This document shows, in pieces, positions 10,099 through 20,006 of a stretch of DNA of 64,000 nt. Position 1 is the first letter of the stretch; each line of letters begins with the position of its first letter. The notes beneath the pieces were generated by a model. That model did not search any database. It was not told the origin of the DNA and saw nothing but the letters and a program-made list of their open reading frames with translations. Origin of the DNA: Staphylococcus xylosus (GTDB taxonomy: Bacteria > Bacillota > Bacilli > Staphylococcales > Staphylococcaceae); NCBI RefSeq assembly GCF_002732165.1, contig NZ_MRZO01000009.1, forward strand, positions 1 to 64,000, written 5' to 3'. A program made the position numbers and the translations under genes.

Positions 10099-10935
10099 TT
10101 AATCTTCTTTGATATCTTGTTCTTCATTTTGTTGATTTTCTTGCGTTTTATCTCTCATTTGTGAAGATGATTGCGCATAGACATATTTTTTATGTGCTAT
10201 AATTCTATACAATGCATAGATAAATACACATATAATTGCTAAAAATAAAACAAAAAATAAGTGATATGGGATATTATTCAAACTCAATGCACCTAACACT
10301 ACAGATTGTGAAATACCTTCAACCAAATAGAACAAAGGATTCAACATTAAAATATGTAACCATATAGATGTATCACTCTTAGGAATAAAAATAATTGGCA
10401 CAGTAAAGAACATAATAAATGTAACGACATAGAATATGATGTTAACTTTACTATTTATGATTGAAATTAAACCTAACAGTGTAGATGTAACTATGATAAA
10501 CAACAAAGTCATAACAACATAAAATAATGCAGAGTATATAGAACTTTCAATATTAACAGGCGTTGCTAACATAATAATTATGAGTGTTATAAACATAGTT
10601 ATACTTGTAACAATCGCAATAAGAATATTTTGGTAAATAGGGTTGAAATTAAATAATTTCACTATAAAATAATCAGTTTTAAAGCTGTTGTAGCTTTGAT
10701 ATATCGCAACCCAAATAAATGCAAAACAGACTAACGAAGATAATCTAAAATAACCACGTGCTTGCTTTATTTCTTCTGTACCATTTAAATGAAATATCAA
10801 CATCATTATAAGTAACATAGCAATGCTTACCACAAATGGTATTGCTAACCACATCCACTTCGACTTCAAACGATGATATGCATGTTTCATTAAATATGGC
10901 GTGTTTTTAAAATAGCTAATCATACTATCAATCAT
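10099..10935 (-). CDS. ABC-2 type permease, TagG/TarG-like
   Basis: A 278-residue integral membrane protein with six hydrophobic segments. The word MLNPLFYLVEGISQSVV near residue 200 is the hallmark region of teichoic-acid and polysaccharide ABC-2 permeases (TagG/TarG). The tail after residue 250 is charged and Gln/Glu-rich. It follows the degenerate ATPase gene by 9 bases, in the same order as an ATPase-permease transporter unit. True tarG stands elsewhere in staphylococci beside tarH, so this is probably a paralogue. The substrate is unknown. Confidence 0.72.
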   Translation of the reverse strand: MIDSMISYFKNTPYLMKHAYHRLKSKWMWLAIPFVVSIAMLLIMMLIFHLNGTEEIKQARGYFRLSSLVCFAFIWVAIYQSYNSFKTDYFIVKLFNFNPIYQNILIAIVTSITMFITLIIIMLATPVNIESSIYSALFYVVMTLLFIIVTSTLLGLISIINSKVNIIFYVVTFIMFFTVPIIFIPKSDTSIWLHILMLNPLFYLVEGISQSVVLGALSLNNIPYHLFFVLFLAIICVFIYALYRIIAHKKYVYAQSSSQMRDKTQENQQNEEQDIKED

Positions 10936-10944
10936 CTTTTACAC

Positions 10945-12477
10945 CTACAATTCAATATAAATCCATTTATTATTCTTTAAATCTGCCATGAAATAGCCAT
11001 CGCCTGATTTAGTTATCCAGAAGTTATTTTCAATATCAAATTTATCTTTCAATTCTTTTTTATCTTTAATAGGGAAAGTAAAACCAGTTAATTTATTTTG
11101 ATCGTCAAAAATCATAGAAATTGGTTGTTGCACAATCGGTACATTAAAACGGTTATCCTTCCCATTTTCAGGTACAAGCGAGTCGGTTACTTTATTATGC
11201 TTTTTATGCAAATGACTGTTGAAAAATTCATTGTAATTACTATAATTTGTATGCATATACGGTGCTAATGATTTCAAACTATGCTCTTCAAATAATCCCG
11301 CTGGATCAAAATAACGTATCTTATTTTTGGCAATTTTATAATTCGTATTATCTACAACCACACGATAATTTTTAGAGTTTTCACCAGTAATCGTTACAAA
11401 TGAATATTCATCTGCAGTTATTTTCTTATCATTTTTCATATTTTCTAAATTAATAGCATCATTTAATACAATACCATACGCCAGTTTCTCTTCATATGGG
11501 TTTTTCTGTTGGTTTTGAATAGAAGCCTGATCTTGATTTTCACCAATCTCAAGTTTACCTAAATCATTAAACATCAATAGTGCCATAAATAAAAGTCCCA
11601 TAAAGAAAACCGTAAATAAAGTCCAAAAACGAATCAACGCAACAGGTGGCTTTGCATGTTTATAACGTTCAATTCTTCTAAAATTATAAGTCAATTCTGG
11701 AATTCTTGTTCTACTTTTTTTCCAGTCTACATCAAAATTCGCTTTCTCTTCTTCAGTCTTTAATGAATGTCTATCCTTTTCATGTTCATTAAACACAGGC
11801 AATACTTGTTTTATTGAACCTTCCATTCTTAATTGTCCGTGAGAAATCCAAGCTAAATAATTACTAGCTCTTGAAATACGATTTACATCGTCATCTATCA
11901 TAACTATTGTTAAGTTATTATTTATGTATTCATCTGTTAATTCAATTGCTTTTTCAAAATAACTTTCATCCAAATTATGTAAGATTTGGTTCATGATTAT
12001 AATGCTAGCTCTAGATGTTCTAGCCAACGTAAATTGCAATTGAGCATACTGTTGATCGGTTAAAGAATGAATTGGTGCATTTGTTAAGTCGTGAAGATGT
12101 GAAAACTTTATTATTTGTTCTACTTTATGTTCAGAAGTGTTGTATTTAAATAATGTTATTACATTTTTTACATAATCACTAACAGATAAAGATAACAATG
12201 ATTTATCTTCTATATCCGCGAAAAACATATCTGTCTTTCTCACAACTTTACCCTTATCTGGTTTGATTTCACCGCTCAACAAACGACCTATCAATGATTT
12301 AGAGGAATCGATTTCACCAATTATACCTAAGGCTTCACCTTGATAGATATGTAGGTTAATGTTATTCAATTCTATATCTTCTGCATCATAACCAAAGGGT
12401 TGATACCATTTTTTGGATTTTCTATTTCTATAATAATGCGTTACATTCAGTAACTTTAATATAATTGAACTACCCAT
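10945..12477 (-). CDS. TagH-like ABC protein with degenerate ATPase motifs
   Basis: A 510-residue protein. Residues 1-235 follow the ABC ATPase fold, but every catalytic motif is changed: Walker A reads GEIDSSKS (54-61; Lys and Ser kept, two glycines lost), the signature reads LTDQQ instead of LSGGQ, the Walker B end reads IIIMNQ instead of DE, and the switch histidine position reads IDDD. A single membrane segment follows near 283-305 (FWTLFTVFFMGLLFMALLMF), then about 200 residues predicted outside the cell. B. subtilis TagH has a similar ATPase-TM-extracellular layout. The frame is intact, so it is not a decayed gene. I infer a structural or sensory partner for the adjoining permease that may not hydrolyse ATP. 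Confidence 0.7.
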   Translation of the reverse strand: MGSSIILKLLNVTHYYRNRKSKKWYQPFGYDAEDIELNNINLHIYQGEALGIIGEIDSSKSLIGRLLSGEIKPDKGKVVRKTDMFFADIEDKSLLSLSVSDYVKNVITLFKYNTSEHKVEQIIKFSHLHDLTNAPIHSLTDQQYAQLQFTLARTSRASIIIMNQILHNLDESYFEKAIELTDEYINNNLTIVMIDDDVNRISRASNYLAWISHGQLRMEGSIKQVLPVFNEHEKDRHSLKTEEEKANFDVDWKKSRTRIPELTYNFRRIERYKHAKPPVALIRFWTLFTVFFMGLLFMALLMFNDLGKLEIGENQDQASIQNQQKNPYEEKLAYGIVLNDAINLENMKNDKKITADEYSFVTITGENSKNYRVVVDNTNYKIAKNKIRYFDPAGLFEEHSLKSLAPYMHTNYSNYNEFFNSHLHKKHNKVTDSLVPENGKDNRFNVPIVQQPISMIFDDQNKLTGFTFPIKDKKELKDKFDIENNFWITKSGDGYFMADLKNNKWIYIEL

Positions 12478-12492
12478 CCTATCTTCATCCTT

Positions 12493-12807
12493 CTATAATT
12501 TTAATAATGCAATAGGTAAACCTTCTTCAGGTTCTGAACTTTTAATTCTAAAGCCCCATGCAAACACGCCTTTTAATCTTTCAACTTTAAAATAGCTTCC
12601 TGTGCCGTCATTTAATTTGTATATTTTTCCTAGCTCGACTTTCGTTCTATCAACTAAGTAGCTTTCTGCAATTATAACTTTACTTTGATATACATCATAT
12701 TCATTTAAAATACCATTCATTTCTGCTTTTCTCATTTTTTCTTTATAGCCTTGAATTTCATGACGTAATTCTATTTCACTCATTTCACTCAATTTCTTCT
12801 GTTCCAT
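12493..12807 (-). CDS. YfhH family protein (DUF1811)
   Basis: A 104-residue small conserved protein of Firmicutes (YfhH, DUF1811). The N-terminal half is a charged helix ([28 protein letters not shown]); the C-terminal half looks like a small beta barrel ending [10 protein letters not shown] start it at ATG 12807, where relatives begin MEQKKLSEM; a GTG at 12819 is the alternative. The gene begins inside the last codons of recX (23-base overlap), so the two are translationally coupled. No function is established; the recX-yfhH order is also seen in Bacillus. Confidence 0.8.
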   Translation of the reverse strand: MEQKKLSEMSEIELRHEIQGYKEKMRKAEMNGILNEYDVYQSKVIIAESYLVDRTKVELGKIYKLNDGTGSYFKVERLKGVFAWGFRIKSSEPEEGLPIALLKL

Positions 12808-13603
12808 CGACGATACCACTCTCTTCTAATTTACCTTTAATTTTATCATATTTATAACCTTTTCTCATAAGACCTTCAATGGTTTTATTAATCAATTTCT
12901 TACCAGAATATTTTCTAGACTGTTTGTTATATACTTTCTCTAATTCTTGTTGTAATAAACCATCTAATTCTTCTTCAGGCTGAGAAAAATCCATTTCTTC
13001 CATAACTTCTTTAATCTTTTCAAATGAGTACCCTTTTTGCATTAATGACTGAGTTAATTTTTCTTTTCTTTTTACTACTGGACCTTTTTTTTGCTTTAAA
13101 ATCTTATTTGCTACTTTAACAACCGCTTCTAATGGTTGTTCAGCTTCATATTTATCTACATAATCATCTATAATCATTTGTTCGACACCTGCTTCACGCA
13201 GTTTTTCTTTGTAGATCCCCGGACCTTTGTCAGTAGTTAATATCATAGTATTTTTTAAGCTATTAGCATAATCATTATGATCAATCAAACGTTGATCATG
13301 GCAATATTCTATTACCTTTGCTATTACAGACTCTGAAACTTCTTTTTTTTGTAAATGTTTTATTACTTCATGATCTGTTCTCTTCCGATAAGATATATAC
13401 TGAATCGCTGTATTTACAGCTTGTCTATATTGATCATAGTTTTGAATTTTTTCCATATCTTGCGCTTCGACAATCTGGTCTTTTTTTAAATTAAAGTGAA
13501 TATACGTATCCATATCTATACCCATTTCAAATTCACCATCTAAATATAAATTAAAGCGCTCTTTATTCTTTTTCTGTACTTCTATTTTAGTAATTTTAGG
13601 CAT
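12785..13603 (-). CDS. recX: Regulatory protein RecX
   Basis: RecX binds RecA filaments and limits recombinase activity. The protein shows the repeated three-helix units of the family, for example [51 protein letters not shown] and [14 protein letters not shown]. The start is ATG 13603 (272 residues, the length I recall for S. aureus) with GGAG eight bases upstream; the GTG at 13612 lies within that ribosome site. RecX genes of Gram-positive bacteria are often far from recA, as here. It overlaps yfhH. Confidence 0.9.
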   Translation of the reverse strand: MPKITKIEVQKKNKERFNLYLDGEFEMGIDMDTYIHFNLKKDQIVEAQDMEKIQNYDQYRQAVNTAIQYISYRKRTDHEVIKHLQKKEVSESVIAKVIEYCHDQRLIDHNDYANSLKNTMILTTDKGPGIYKEKLREAGVEQMIIDDYVDKYEAEQPLEAVVKVANKILKQKKGPVVKRKEKLTQSLMQKGYSFEKIKEVMEEMDFSQPEEELDGLLQQELEKVYNKQSRKYSGKKLINKTIEGLMRKGYKYDKIKGKLEESGIVDGTEEIE

Positions 13604-13817
13604 ATTCCTCACTCCACTTATTAGGATAACTTATATTGTTTATTAATGGAATTATAGTGTCTAGTATATTTAAAATTAATTTTAATTCATAATATGTATT
13701 ACCAAATTATAGCATTAATAGCGTGAAAATTTTTATGAATATATTATAAAGTTTAACGAGTATTGGTAGGAGCAACATAAAACAATTTACATATACTCCA
13801 TCTAAAAAATAGAAAAA

Positions 13818-13860
13818 CAGCAATATGACATCTACCTTGCTACTAGATGTCATATTGCTG
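13818..13860 (-). terminator. Terminator of sgtB
   Basis: A 17-base perfect stem CAGCAATATGACATCTA / TAGATGTCATATTGCTG with a 9-base loop lies 10 bases after the sgtB stop. On the minus strand it is followed by TTTTTCTATTTTTT. Confidence 0.92.
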
Positions 13861-13870
13861 CTTTATTTAG

Positions 13871-14680
13871 TTAAACTCCTAATTCTTGAATAGCATTTTC
13901 ATATTGCTCATTTGTAATAAAATCTTGTTGTTTCATTTTTTCCAAATCCGTTTTAACACGATTAATAAAATTATCTGACATATCATTTATGTCATACACA
14001 CTTGGCGCATTAATTTTACTTGCTAAGATCGCACTTTGCAAAACTGATATTTGTGGTAAGTTTGGATTGTTCTTATCTGTCGTCACCCCAAAATAATGAT
14101 TCGCTGCAGATTCGACAGTATACTGATCGCTACCAAAATATATATTATTCATATAAAAACTTAACACTTCATTCTTATCATAATTTTTTTCTACTCTATG
14201 TGCGACAAATAATTCTTTAACTTTCCTAGTAAAAGACTGTTCATTATCATAGTAGTAATTTTTAACTACTTGTTGTGTGATAGTACTTCCACCTTGAACA
14301 CTTTTATCACTCAATGTTGAAAAAAGTGCTCTTGAAGTTCCTTTGAAATCAAACCCGTGATGCTTGTAAAACCGTTCATCTTCCATAGCTATAAATGCGC
14401 CTTTTGTATAATCAGGCATATTTGAAGCCGAAACAAAACTTTCTTTGTCTTCAATTGATTTTAATTCATCAACATCGGCTCTTAAAGACAGAGCGTACAT
14501 TGCACCAATAAAAATGCCTATTATGAGAATGATTGGCATTAACAGTTTAAATAACAACCCAATGCCTTTTTTCTTTTTCTTTGGCTTACTAACAGGTTGT
14601 GAGTAAGTATTGTGATGCGGTATATTCGAACCTTTTGCTTTATAGTGTTTATTTTCTTTATATCGATCGCTTCTTTTCAT
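13871..14680 (-). CDS. sgtB: Monofunctional peptidoglycan glycosyltransferase
   Basis: GT51 enzyme (also called Mgt) that polymerises lipid II into glycan strands without a transpeptidase domain. The N-terminus is basic (PKKKKKG) and is followed by one membrane anchor at about 43-66. The catalytic region has the first glutamate in [14 protein letters not shown], then [12 protein letters not shown] and [13 protein letters not shown], all typical of the family. The length is 269 residues as in S. aureus. In S. aureus sgtB is induced by VraSR, whose operon lies about 8 kb away here; a VraR site was not identified by eye. Confidence 0.94.
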   Translation of the reverse strand: MKRSDRYKENKHYKAKGSNIPHHNTYSQPVSKPKKKKKGIGLLFKLLMPIILIIGIFIGAMYALSLRADVDELKSIEDKESFVSASNMPDYTKGAFIAMEDERFYKHHGFDFKGTSRALFSTLSDKSVQGGSTITQQVVKNYYYDNEQSFTRKVKELFVAHRVEKNYDKNEVLSFYMNNIYFGSDQYTVESAANHYFGVTTDKNNPNLPQISVLQSAILASKINAPSVYDINDMSDNFINRVKTDLEKMKQQDFITNEQYENAIQELGV

Positions 14681-14984
14681 GCGGTAGCTCCTTTATGTTG
14701 CTCTCATATCATTATAAGTGAGTTTATCAATAGTTGAAATGTTTATCTAGAGCTAATTGCAAAAATCAGTCCAAGGGTGTATGCAATACTCAACATGAAG
14801 TTTTACATTATTATCAATCCACATAAAATACCTTACATTTCCATAAAATAAAAACTGGAAAAACAAAGACACTTACATATTACTTCATGATAAATTTAAG
14901 AAATATCATTTTTCAATATGCGTTATCATATGTTTTTCCAGCTATGCTAAATTAAATCACTACTTTATTTAATCAATGTTACTT
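14681..14984. other. Intergenic region between sgtB and the PfpI-like gene
   Basis: It holds the sgtB upstream region and a long-range inverted repeat: CTGGAAAAACA at 14853-14863 pairs with TGTTTTTCCAG about 65 bases later, ending near 14941. This could be a terminator with an unusually large loop for the PfpI-like gene, or a folded small RNA. I see no coding frame with a ribosome site. Confidence 0.4.
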
Positions 14985-15503
14985 TTAGTCGTTAAGTTGA
15001 TTTACAATTTCTCTATTAAAATCATCTAAATCGTCTGGTGTACGACTCGTAACAATATTATTATCTACTACTACAGACTCATCGACAACTTGTGCTCCAG
15101 CGTTAGCCAAATCTTTACGGACATTTAATACTGCAGTCAATGTACGACCATTTAAGTCGTCAGTATCTATTAGAATTTGTGGTCCATGGCAAATTGCAAA
15201 GGTCGGAACATCATTTTTAGTGAAGTATTTCGCAAATGTGCCGTATCTTCCTTCAGAATCTCCACGCAAGTGATCAGGTGAAAATCCACCAGGAATTAAT
15301 AATCCATCGTAATCTTCAGGATTAGCATCAGCAATGCTTAAATCTACTGTAACTTTTTCACCGTGTTTACCGACTACTTCACTATTTGCTTCATCGCCAA
15401 TTACAACTGTTTCATGTCCTGCTTCTTCAATTGCTTCTTTAGGACTTGTTAATTCGCTATCTTCAAATTCATTCGTTACTATGATTGCTACTTTTTTCGC
15501 CAT
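14985..15503 (-). CDS. DJ-1/PfpI family protein (general stress protein 18 type)
   Basis: A 172-residue protein of the DJ-1/PfpI superfamily, in the YraA/YhbO branch with deglycase or protease claims in the literature. The nucleophile elbow FAICHGPQ places the reactive Cys105 next to His106; [10 protein letters not shown] near residue 72 lines the same pocket, and ELTSP holds the expected N-terminal acidic region. It corresponds to S. aureus SAV1875, which has a solved structure. A good AAAGGTG ribosome site lies before ATG 15503. It is a single gene on the minus strand; a stress role is inferred from the family. Confidence 0.88.
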   Translation of the reverse strand: MAKKVAIIVTNEFEDSELTSPKEAIEEAGHETVVIGDEANSEVVGKHGEKVTVDLSIADANPEDYDGLLIPGGFSPDHLRGDSEGRYGTFAKYFTKNDVPTFAICHGPQILIDTDDLNGRTLTAVLNVRKDLANAGAQVVDESVVVDNNIVTSRTPDDLDDFNREIVNQLND

Positions 15504-15589
15504 GTTTAATCACCTTTCTCTATTTAAGTTCTACATATAATATAGACTAAATGACTAGGATTTAAACATAATTTTTATTTTTCATTTAT

Positions 15590-15772
15590 TTATGCTTCGT
15601 TTGAGTCAGAATTGTTTGAGACAGTTTTAACTTTTTCTTCTAGTTGGTCGAGTAAGCCAATCCACTCATCAATATCTTCCACTTTAACTTCATCCGGGTT
15701 AACATGGTCAATGTCATCGATAAATTTTTCTAATCTTGCCTTTATTTGATCAATTGTTTGATTTTCATCCAT
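15590..15772 (-). CDS. SE1561 family small acidic protein
   Basis: A 60-residue acidic, soluble, helix-rich protein (opening MDENQTIDQIKARLEKFID; later VEDIDEWIGLLDQLEEKV). It matches the conserved staphylococcal family named after S. epidermidis SE1561; no function is known. AAGGAG stands 11 bases before the start, a slightly long spacing. It is single and convergent with nothing close, and lies just upstream of the divergent radical-SAM gene. Confidence 0.8.
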   Translation of the reverse strand: MDENQTIDQIKARLEKFIDDIDHVNPDEVKVEDIDEWIGLLDQLEEKVKTVSNNSDSNEA

Positions 15773-16029
15773 TTTAAAAATGACTCCTTTTTTTATGATA
15801 GTTATATCCTAACATGGATTTGACAAATTTTGGTATAGTCTTAATAATATTAAATTGAATGTCTGTTTTGTTCTATGTTTTTATTCCTCAACAAAAATAC
15901 ATACATTATTTTGGAAATCACACCACTACTTGTAAATTAATTAATTTTATTATGCTATGATGCAATTACTAAAATACATTTATTTTCAATTACCTTAAGT
16001 ACAAAGTTAATAAAAAGGAAGTTTAATTT

Positions 16030-17184
16030 ATGCTAAATCTACACATTACTAATTCAAAGAAACCAATTTCAATAAACAATGACCCGTGGGAAGCTTACAA
16101 TGATATGCAAGCACATAATCGTTTGACATTAAGCAATATCGAGTTTACTACAACTAATTTATGTAATATGCGTTGTAGCCACTGCGCCGTTGGTTATACA
16201 CTGCAAACAGCTGACCCTGATCCATTACCAATGGATTTAATTTATCGTCGCCTTGATGAAATACCAGATCTTAAAACGATGTCCATTACTGGTGGTGAGC
16301 CCATGTTTTCTAAAAAATCAATTAAAAATGTCGTTAAACCATTATTAAAATATGCTTATGACCGCGGCATTTATACACAAATGAACTCAAATCTAACTTT
16401 ACCACTAGATCGCTACTTAGATATCGCTGAATATATTGACGTGATGCACATTTCCCACAACTGGGGTACAATCGATGAATTTACAGATGTAGGTTTCGGA
16501 GCAATGGATAAGCAGCCCCCTTTAAAAGCAAAACTTAAATTATATGATCAAATGCTTACGAATTCTAGCACACTTTCTGATCAAGGTATGTTTGTTTCTG
16601 CTGAAACCATGTTAAATCAAAGTACTGTGCCACATCTTGAAAAAATTCATAAAGAAATCGTAAATGACATGAAGTGTCAACGACATGAAATTCACCCGAT
16701 GTATCCTGCAGATTTTGCAAGTCAATTAGATGTATTATCACTTAAAGACATGAAAACAGCAATACACCAACTTTTAGATTTACGTGATCCAGATTTATGG
16801 ATGCTATTTGGGACGCTACCAATTTATCCATGTATTAATGACGAGAATGACCAAGCGTTACTTCAACGTTTACGTGATACACCTAACGTTACAATGCGCA
16901 ATGATCCGGATGGCAGAAACCGATTAAATGTTAATGTGTTTACAGGTAATGTGATCGTGACAGACTTTGGAGACGAAAACGGTACTATTTCAAATATTAA
17001 AAATGATAAATTACCTGATGTGTTTAACCATTGGTTAAACTCCTCGCTCGCACAATCACTCAATTGTCATTGTTCATCATTTAGTTGTCTCGGCCCTAAT
17101 GTGCTTGTAAAAAATATGTATTATCCTGATACTGATTTTAAAGAAAGAGAAAAAACTATGCACTCATTACATACAATGCTTTAA
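16030..17184 (+). CDS. Radical SAM protein YfkAB
   Basis: A 384-residue radical SAM protein of the YfkAB type. The [4Fe-4S] motif CNMRCSHC (Cys45, Cys49, Cys52) is canonical CxxxCxxC, and SITGGEP follows as the SAM-binding glycine motif. The C-terminus carries CHCSSFSC, the CxCxxxxC signature of this subfamily, probably holding an auxiliary cluster. In Bacillus the two halves are the yfkA-yfkB reading region. The reaction is unknown. AAGGA lies before ATG 16030; a strong two-way terminator follows. Confidence 0.85.
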   Translation: MLNLHITNSKKPISINNDPWEAYNDMQAHNRLTLSNIEFTTTNLCNMRCSHCAVGYTLQTADPDPLPMDLIYRRLDEIPDLKTMSITGGEPMFSKKSIKNVVKPLLKYAYDRGIYTQMNSNLTLPLDRYLDIAEYIDVMHISHNWGTIDEFTDVGFGAMDKQPPLKAKLKLYDQMLTNSSTLSDQGMFVSAETMLNQSTVPHLEKIHKEIVNDMKCQRHEIHPMYPADFASQLDVLSLKDMKTAIHQLLDLRDPDLWMLFGTLPIYPCINDENDQALLQRLRDTPNVTMRNDPDGRNRLNVNVFTGNVIVTDFGDENGTISNIKNDKLPDVFNHWLNSSLAQSLNCHCSSFSCLGPNVLVKNMYYPDTDFKEREKTMHSLHTML

Positions 17185-17260
17185 ATATAATTCAAATTTA
17201 TCGTATTGTTTTTATTGCAATTATATAACTGGGATGAACTCAAGTTATTCTAATATGATT

Positions 17261-17300
17261 AAAAAGCGGTTAAGATCATTAATGATCTTAACCGCTTTTT
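17261..17300. terminator. Bidirectional terminator
   Basis: A 20+20 base perfect palindrome, AAAAAGCGGTTAAGATCATT and its complement, lies between the converging radical-SAM and thioesterase genes. Confidence 0.93.
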
Positions 17301-17332
17301 CGTCATTATATTAAATTTTGTCGTTCCAATAC

Positions 17333-17854
17333 CTATTTCATATTTTGAGCATTTGCTAAAAATGCTATGGTTTCTTTACTTTCATTTCTACGTTCTTTTC
17401 TACGTTTCACTCGTGCAAGCGCCGTGTCATGAAACCACATTTCAGTTTGTGTCTCTGGGTATACTTGAGGTACCTCTCGTGGTTTACCATCCTCATCTAA
17501 TGCAACAAAAGTTAAGAAGCTTAAAGCTGCTAAGTGACGTTCATTTTTTATAATATCTTCTATAATAATTTGTACACAAACCTCCATAGATGATTGTCCT
17601 GCATATGACACCATAGCTTCGTATGACACTATATCACCGGTCTTAATCGGTTTCAAAAAATCTACAGAATCTGTTGAAGCTGTTACTACTTGGGAATTAC
17701 TATGCTTCGTTGCAGTTATTGCAGAAATTTCGTCCACATTTGCCATCAATATACCTCCAAACATTGTATGCAAATGGTTTGTATCTTGCGGAAAGACTTG
17801 TCTTTCCTTAATACTTCTTGATTCAGACATTGACTTACGCTTTACATTTCCCAT
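17333..17854 (-). CDS. Acyl-CoA thioesterase, hotdog fold
   Basis: A 173-residue thioesterase of the 4HBT/YciA-BACH type. The conserved block FPQDTNHLHTMFGGILMANVDEISAI holds the hotdog-helix Asn, Gly and Asp residues of acyl-CoA hydrolases, and TASTDSVDFLKPIKTGD is the second family signature. The C-terminus is basic (RVKRRKERR). I start at ATG 17854 because the ATG at 17866 overlaps AAGGA; the choice is not certain. The likely substrate is medium- or long-chain acyl-CoA. Confidence 0.85.
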   Translation of the reverse strand: MGNVKRKSMSESRSIKERQVFPQDTNHLHTMFGGILMANVDEISAITATKHSNSQVVTASTDSVDFLKPIKTGDIVSYEAMVSYAGQSSMEVCVQIIIEDIIKNERHLAALSFLTFVALDEDGKPREVPQVYPETQTEMWFHDTALARVKRRKERRNESKETIAFLANAQNMK

Positions 17855-17941
17855 AATATATTCCATTCCTTTGCTTTTAATTAATAAAAATCAGTGTTTT
17901 GAAATTACATCAAAACACTGTAAATTATTAAGCGTTATATG

Positions 17942-19180
17942 TTACTTTGCCCAATTTCCTTGTTCAAATACTAATTCTTTTTCACCATTTTGCGTAATAC
18001 CATAAATAGTTAAATCGGGGCTACCAATCATAAAATCAACATGAATCAACGAGTCATTAAGTCCGTGTTCTATTTTTTCCTCCGTTGTCATTTCTGTACC
18101 ACCTTGAATATTGAAAGCATATGCCGCCCCAAGAGCAATGTGGCATGAAGCATTTTCATCAAATAAAGTATTGTAATAAATCGTATTTCTGTTTGAAATT
18201 GGTGAATCATCAGGTACGAGCGCTACTTCTCCTAAACGTTTTGCGCCTTCATCAGTATTTAATAAGTCGCGTAATACTGACTCACCTTTTTCAGCTTTAT
18301 AGTCCACTACAGCTCCATCTTTAAATGTTAATGTGAAATTATCAATAATATTGCCATTATAACTTAAAGGCAATTTATTCGTAACATAGCCATTAACTTT
18401 CAATCGATGTGGTGCAGTAAAAACTTCTTCTGTAGGTATGTTAGCTACAAAAGCTTGTCCTTCACTCGTATAACTCGTAGCATCTTCCCAAATATGTCCT
18501 TCAGGTAAACCAATTTCTAAATCTGTACCTTCTGACACATAATGAAAAGCTTTATAGTTTTTAAGTTGCAAACTTTTAGCACGTTGACTTAAATTGTCCA
18601 CATGTTTTTGCCAATTCGTCACCGGATCGTTACCATCTACTCGCACAATATCTAGCACTTCATCGATAAATTTGCAGTATGCGTCTGTTTCAGATAGTTC
18701 TGGATAGACACGTTTCGCCCATGATTTTGATGGATATGCTGCTACACACCAAGGAAATTGATTTTTTTGACTCCCTTCCATATAACCTTTATATGCCATT
18801 GAATACTGTCTTTGAAATGCAGATAATTTATCACCATCTATGCCACTTAATAGATCAGGGTCTTTAGTAATTAACGCAAGATTCGCTGCACCTCTTTTAA
18901 CGTAATCCATACGTTGTTCAACTTCGTATGATTTAACTTCATTTTTCTCAAAATGTTCTACTGTCTCATACTCAAATTTCAAACGTGATAATCTATCATC
19001 ACTATATTCTACTTTAACGTCAGATGCACCACGTTGGTAAGCAGCCTCTACTATGTAATGTGTTAACTCAAGCGCATCTACGCTTGAACGAATAAATACT
19101 GGTTGATCTTTTTGAACGTTCATACCTACACCTACTAAAAGTTCGGCATATTGTTTTAGTTTATCTTGTAATTGAGTCAT
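17942..19180 (-). CDS. M29 family aminopeptidase (AmpS/PepS)
   Basis: A 412-residue metallo-aminopeptidase of the thermophilic M29 family. The metal ligands lie in the C-terminal half: Glu in LEIGLPEGH and [11 protein letters not shown], His in [10 protein letters not shown] (all in the characteristic order), and the final acidic [11 protein letters not shown] with His and Asp. The N-terminal domain covers about 1-200. It would trim N-terminal residues of peptides in the cytoplasm. GGAG with a 9-base gap precedes ATG 19180. It lies 17 bases after the small DUF1128 gene and is probably co-transcribed with it. Confidence 0.92.
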   Translation of the reverse strand: MTQLQDKLKQYAELLVGVGMNVQKDQPVFIRSSVDALELTHYIVEAAYQRGASDVKVEYSDDRLSRLKFEYETVEHFEKNEVKSYEVEQRMDYVKRGAANLALITKDPDLLSGIDGDKLSAFQRQYSMAYKGYMEGSQKNQFPWCVAAYPSKSWAKRVYPELSETDAYCKFIDEVLDIVRVDGNDPVTNWQKHVDNLSQRAKSLQLKNYKAFHYVSEGTDLEIGLPEGHIWEDATSYTSEGQAFVANIPTEEVFTAPHRLKVNGYVTNKLPLSYNGNIIDNFTLTFKDGAVVDYKAEKGESVLRDLLNTDEGAKRLGEVALVPDDSPISNRNTIYYNTLFDENASCHIALGAAYAFNIQGGTEMTTEEKIEHGLNDSLIHVDFMIGSPDLTIYGITQNGEKELVFEQGNWAK

Positions 19181-19197
19181 ATGTACTCACTCCATTC

Positions 19198-19401
19198 CTA
19201 TTGACGAATCTGACCAAGCGCCTCTGCAATAGCTGATGCTTCACTTGGCGTAAACGACGCCTTTGATGTTACATAATCATAAATTTCACGAATCTCTTGT
19301 TCATTCGCTGTTTTAAACTTTTCAGGATCAATTACACTTTGATTCACAAGATTTAATCGTCCTCTTATTTCGTCTATCATTTGCTCATTATTATTTGCCA
19401 A
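19198..19401 (-). CDS. DUF1128 / UPF0435 family protein
   Basis: A 67-residue soluble helical protein of the UPF0435 (DUF1128) family. The conserved words RGRLNLVNQ, EIREIYDYV and the end SEASAIAEALGQIR are characteristic. The best start is TTG 19401, six bases after a strong GAGGTG; the longer ATG start at 19425 would place the ribosome site inside the gene, and 67 residues fits relatives. No function is known. It precedes the aminopeptidase by 17 bases. Confidence 0.82.
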   Translation of the reverse strand: MANNNEQMIDEIRGRLNLVNQSVIDPEKFKTANEQEIREIYDYVTSKASFTPSEASAIAEALGQIRQ

Positions 19402-19535
19402 ATTATTCACCTCTTTTTTTCTCATTTTATCAAATTTAACAACCTTGTAAAACTTTTATCATAATTCCCCCTTTAGAAATGATTGAAAAAGCTTTAAAAT
19501 GGGAATGAGGATTATATAAATTTGGAGGTACTCAT

Positions 19536-20000
19536 ATGACAACTGTAGCATTCGTATGTCTAGGTAACATATGTCGCTCACCTATGGCAGAAGCCATTAT
19601 GCGACAAAAATTACTAGATAGAAACATTAAAGATATCAACGTATCCTCTAAAGGTACAGGGAAATGGAATTTAGGACAACCTCCTCATGAAGGGACTCAA
19701 GCAATTTTAAACTCGCATAACATACCATTCGACGGTATGATTAGCGAATTGTTTCAACCTAATGATGACTTTGACTATATCATTGCAATGGATCAAAGTA
19801 ACGTAGAGAATATTAAACAAATCAATCCCAACATTAAAGGTCAATTATATAAATTGTTAGACTTTAGTGATATGGACGAAACTGATGTACCAGACCCTTA
19901 TTATACAAATAATTTCGAAGGCGTTTATAAAATGGTACAATCATCTTGTGATAATTTAATTAATTTTATAATTAAAGATGCAAACTTAAGAGAGGGGTAA
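19536..20000 (+). CDS. ptpA: Low-molecular-weight protein-tyrosine phosphatase PtpA
   Basis: A 154-residue LMW tyrosine phosphatase. The P-loop CLGNICRS (Cys8 to Arg14) is the CX5R active site, and VPDPYYTNN carries the general-acid aspartate. S. aureus PtpA is reported as secreted in infection and active on phosphotyrosine; this protein has no signal peptide either. The GGAGG site lies well before ATG 19536. The YtxH-like gene follows after 6 bases, so they form a unit. Confidence 0.9.
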   Translation: MTTVAFVCLGNICRSPMAEAIMRQKLLDRNIKDINVSSKGTGKWNLGQPPHEGTQAILNSHNIPFDGMISELFQPNDDFDYIIAMDQSNVENIKQINPNIKGQLYKLLDFSDMDETDVPDPYYTNNFEGVYKMVQSSCDNLINFIIKDANLREG

Positions 20001-20006
20001 AATATA

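Noticed and set aside
10945..12477. Reading the altered ABC protein as a pseudogene
   Set aside because: The frame is unbroken over 510 codons, with a ribosome site, a tight operon partner and an ordered outer domain.
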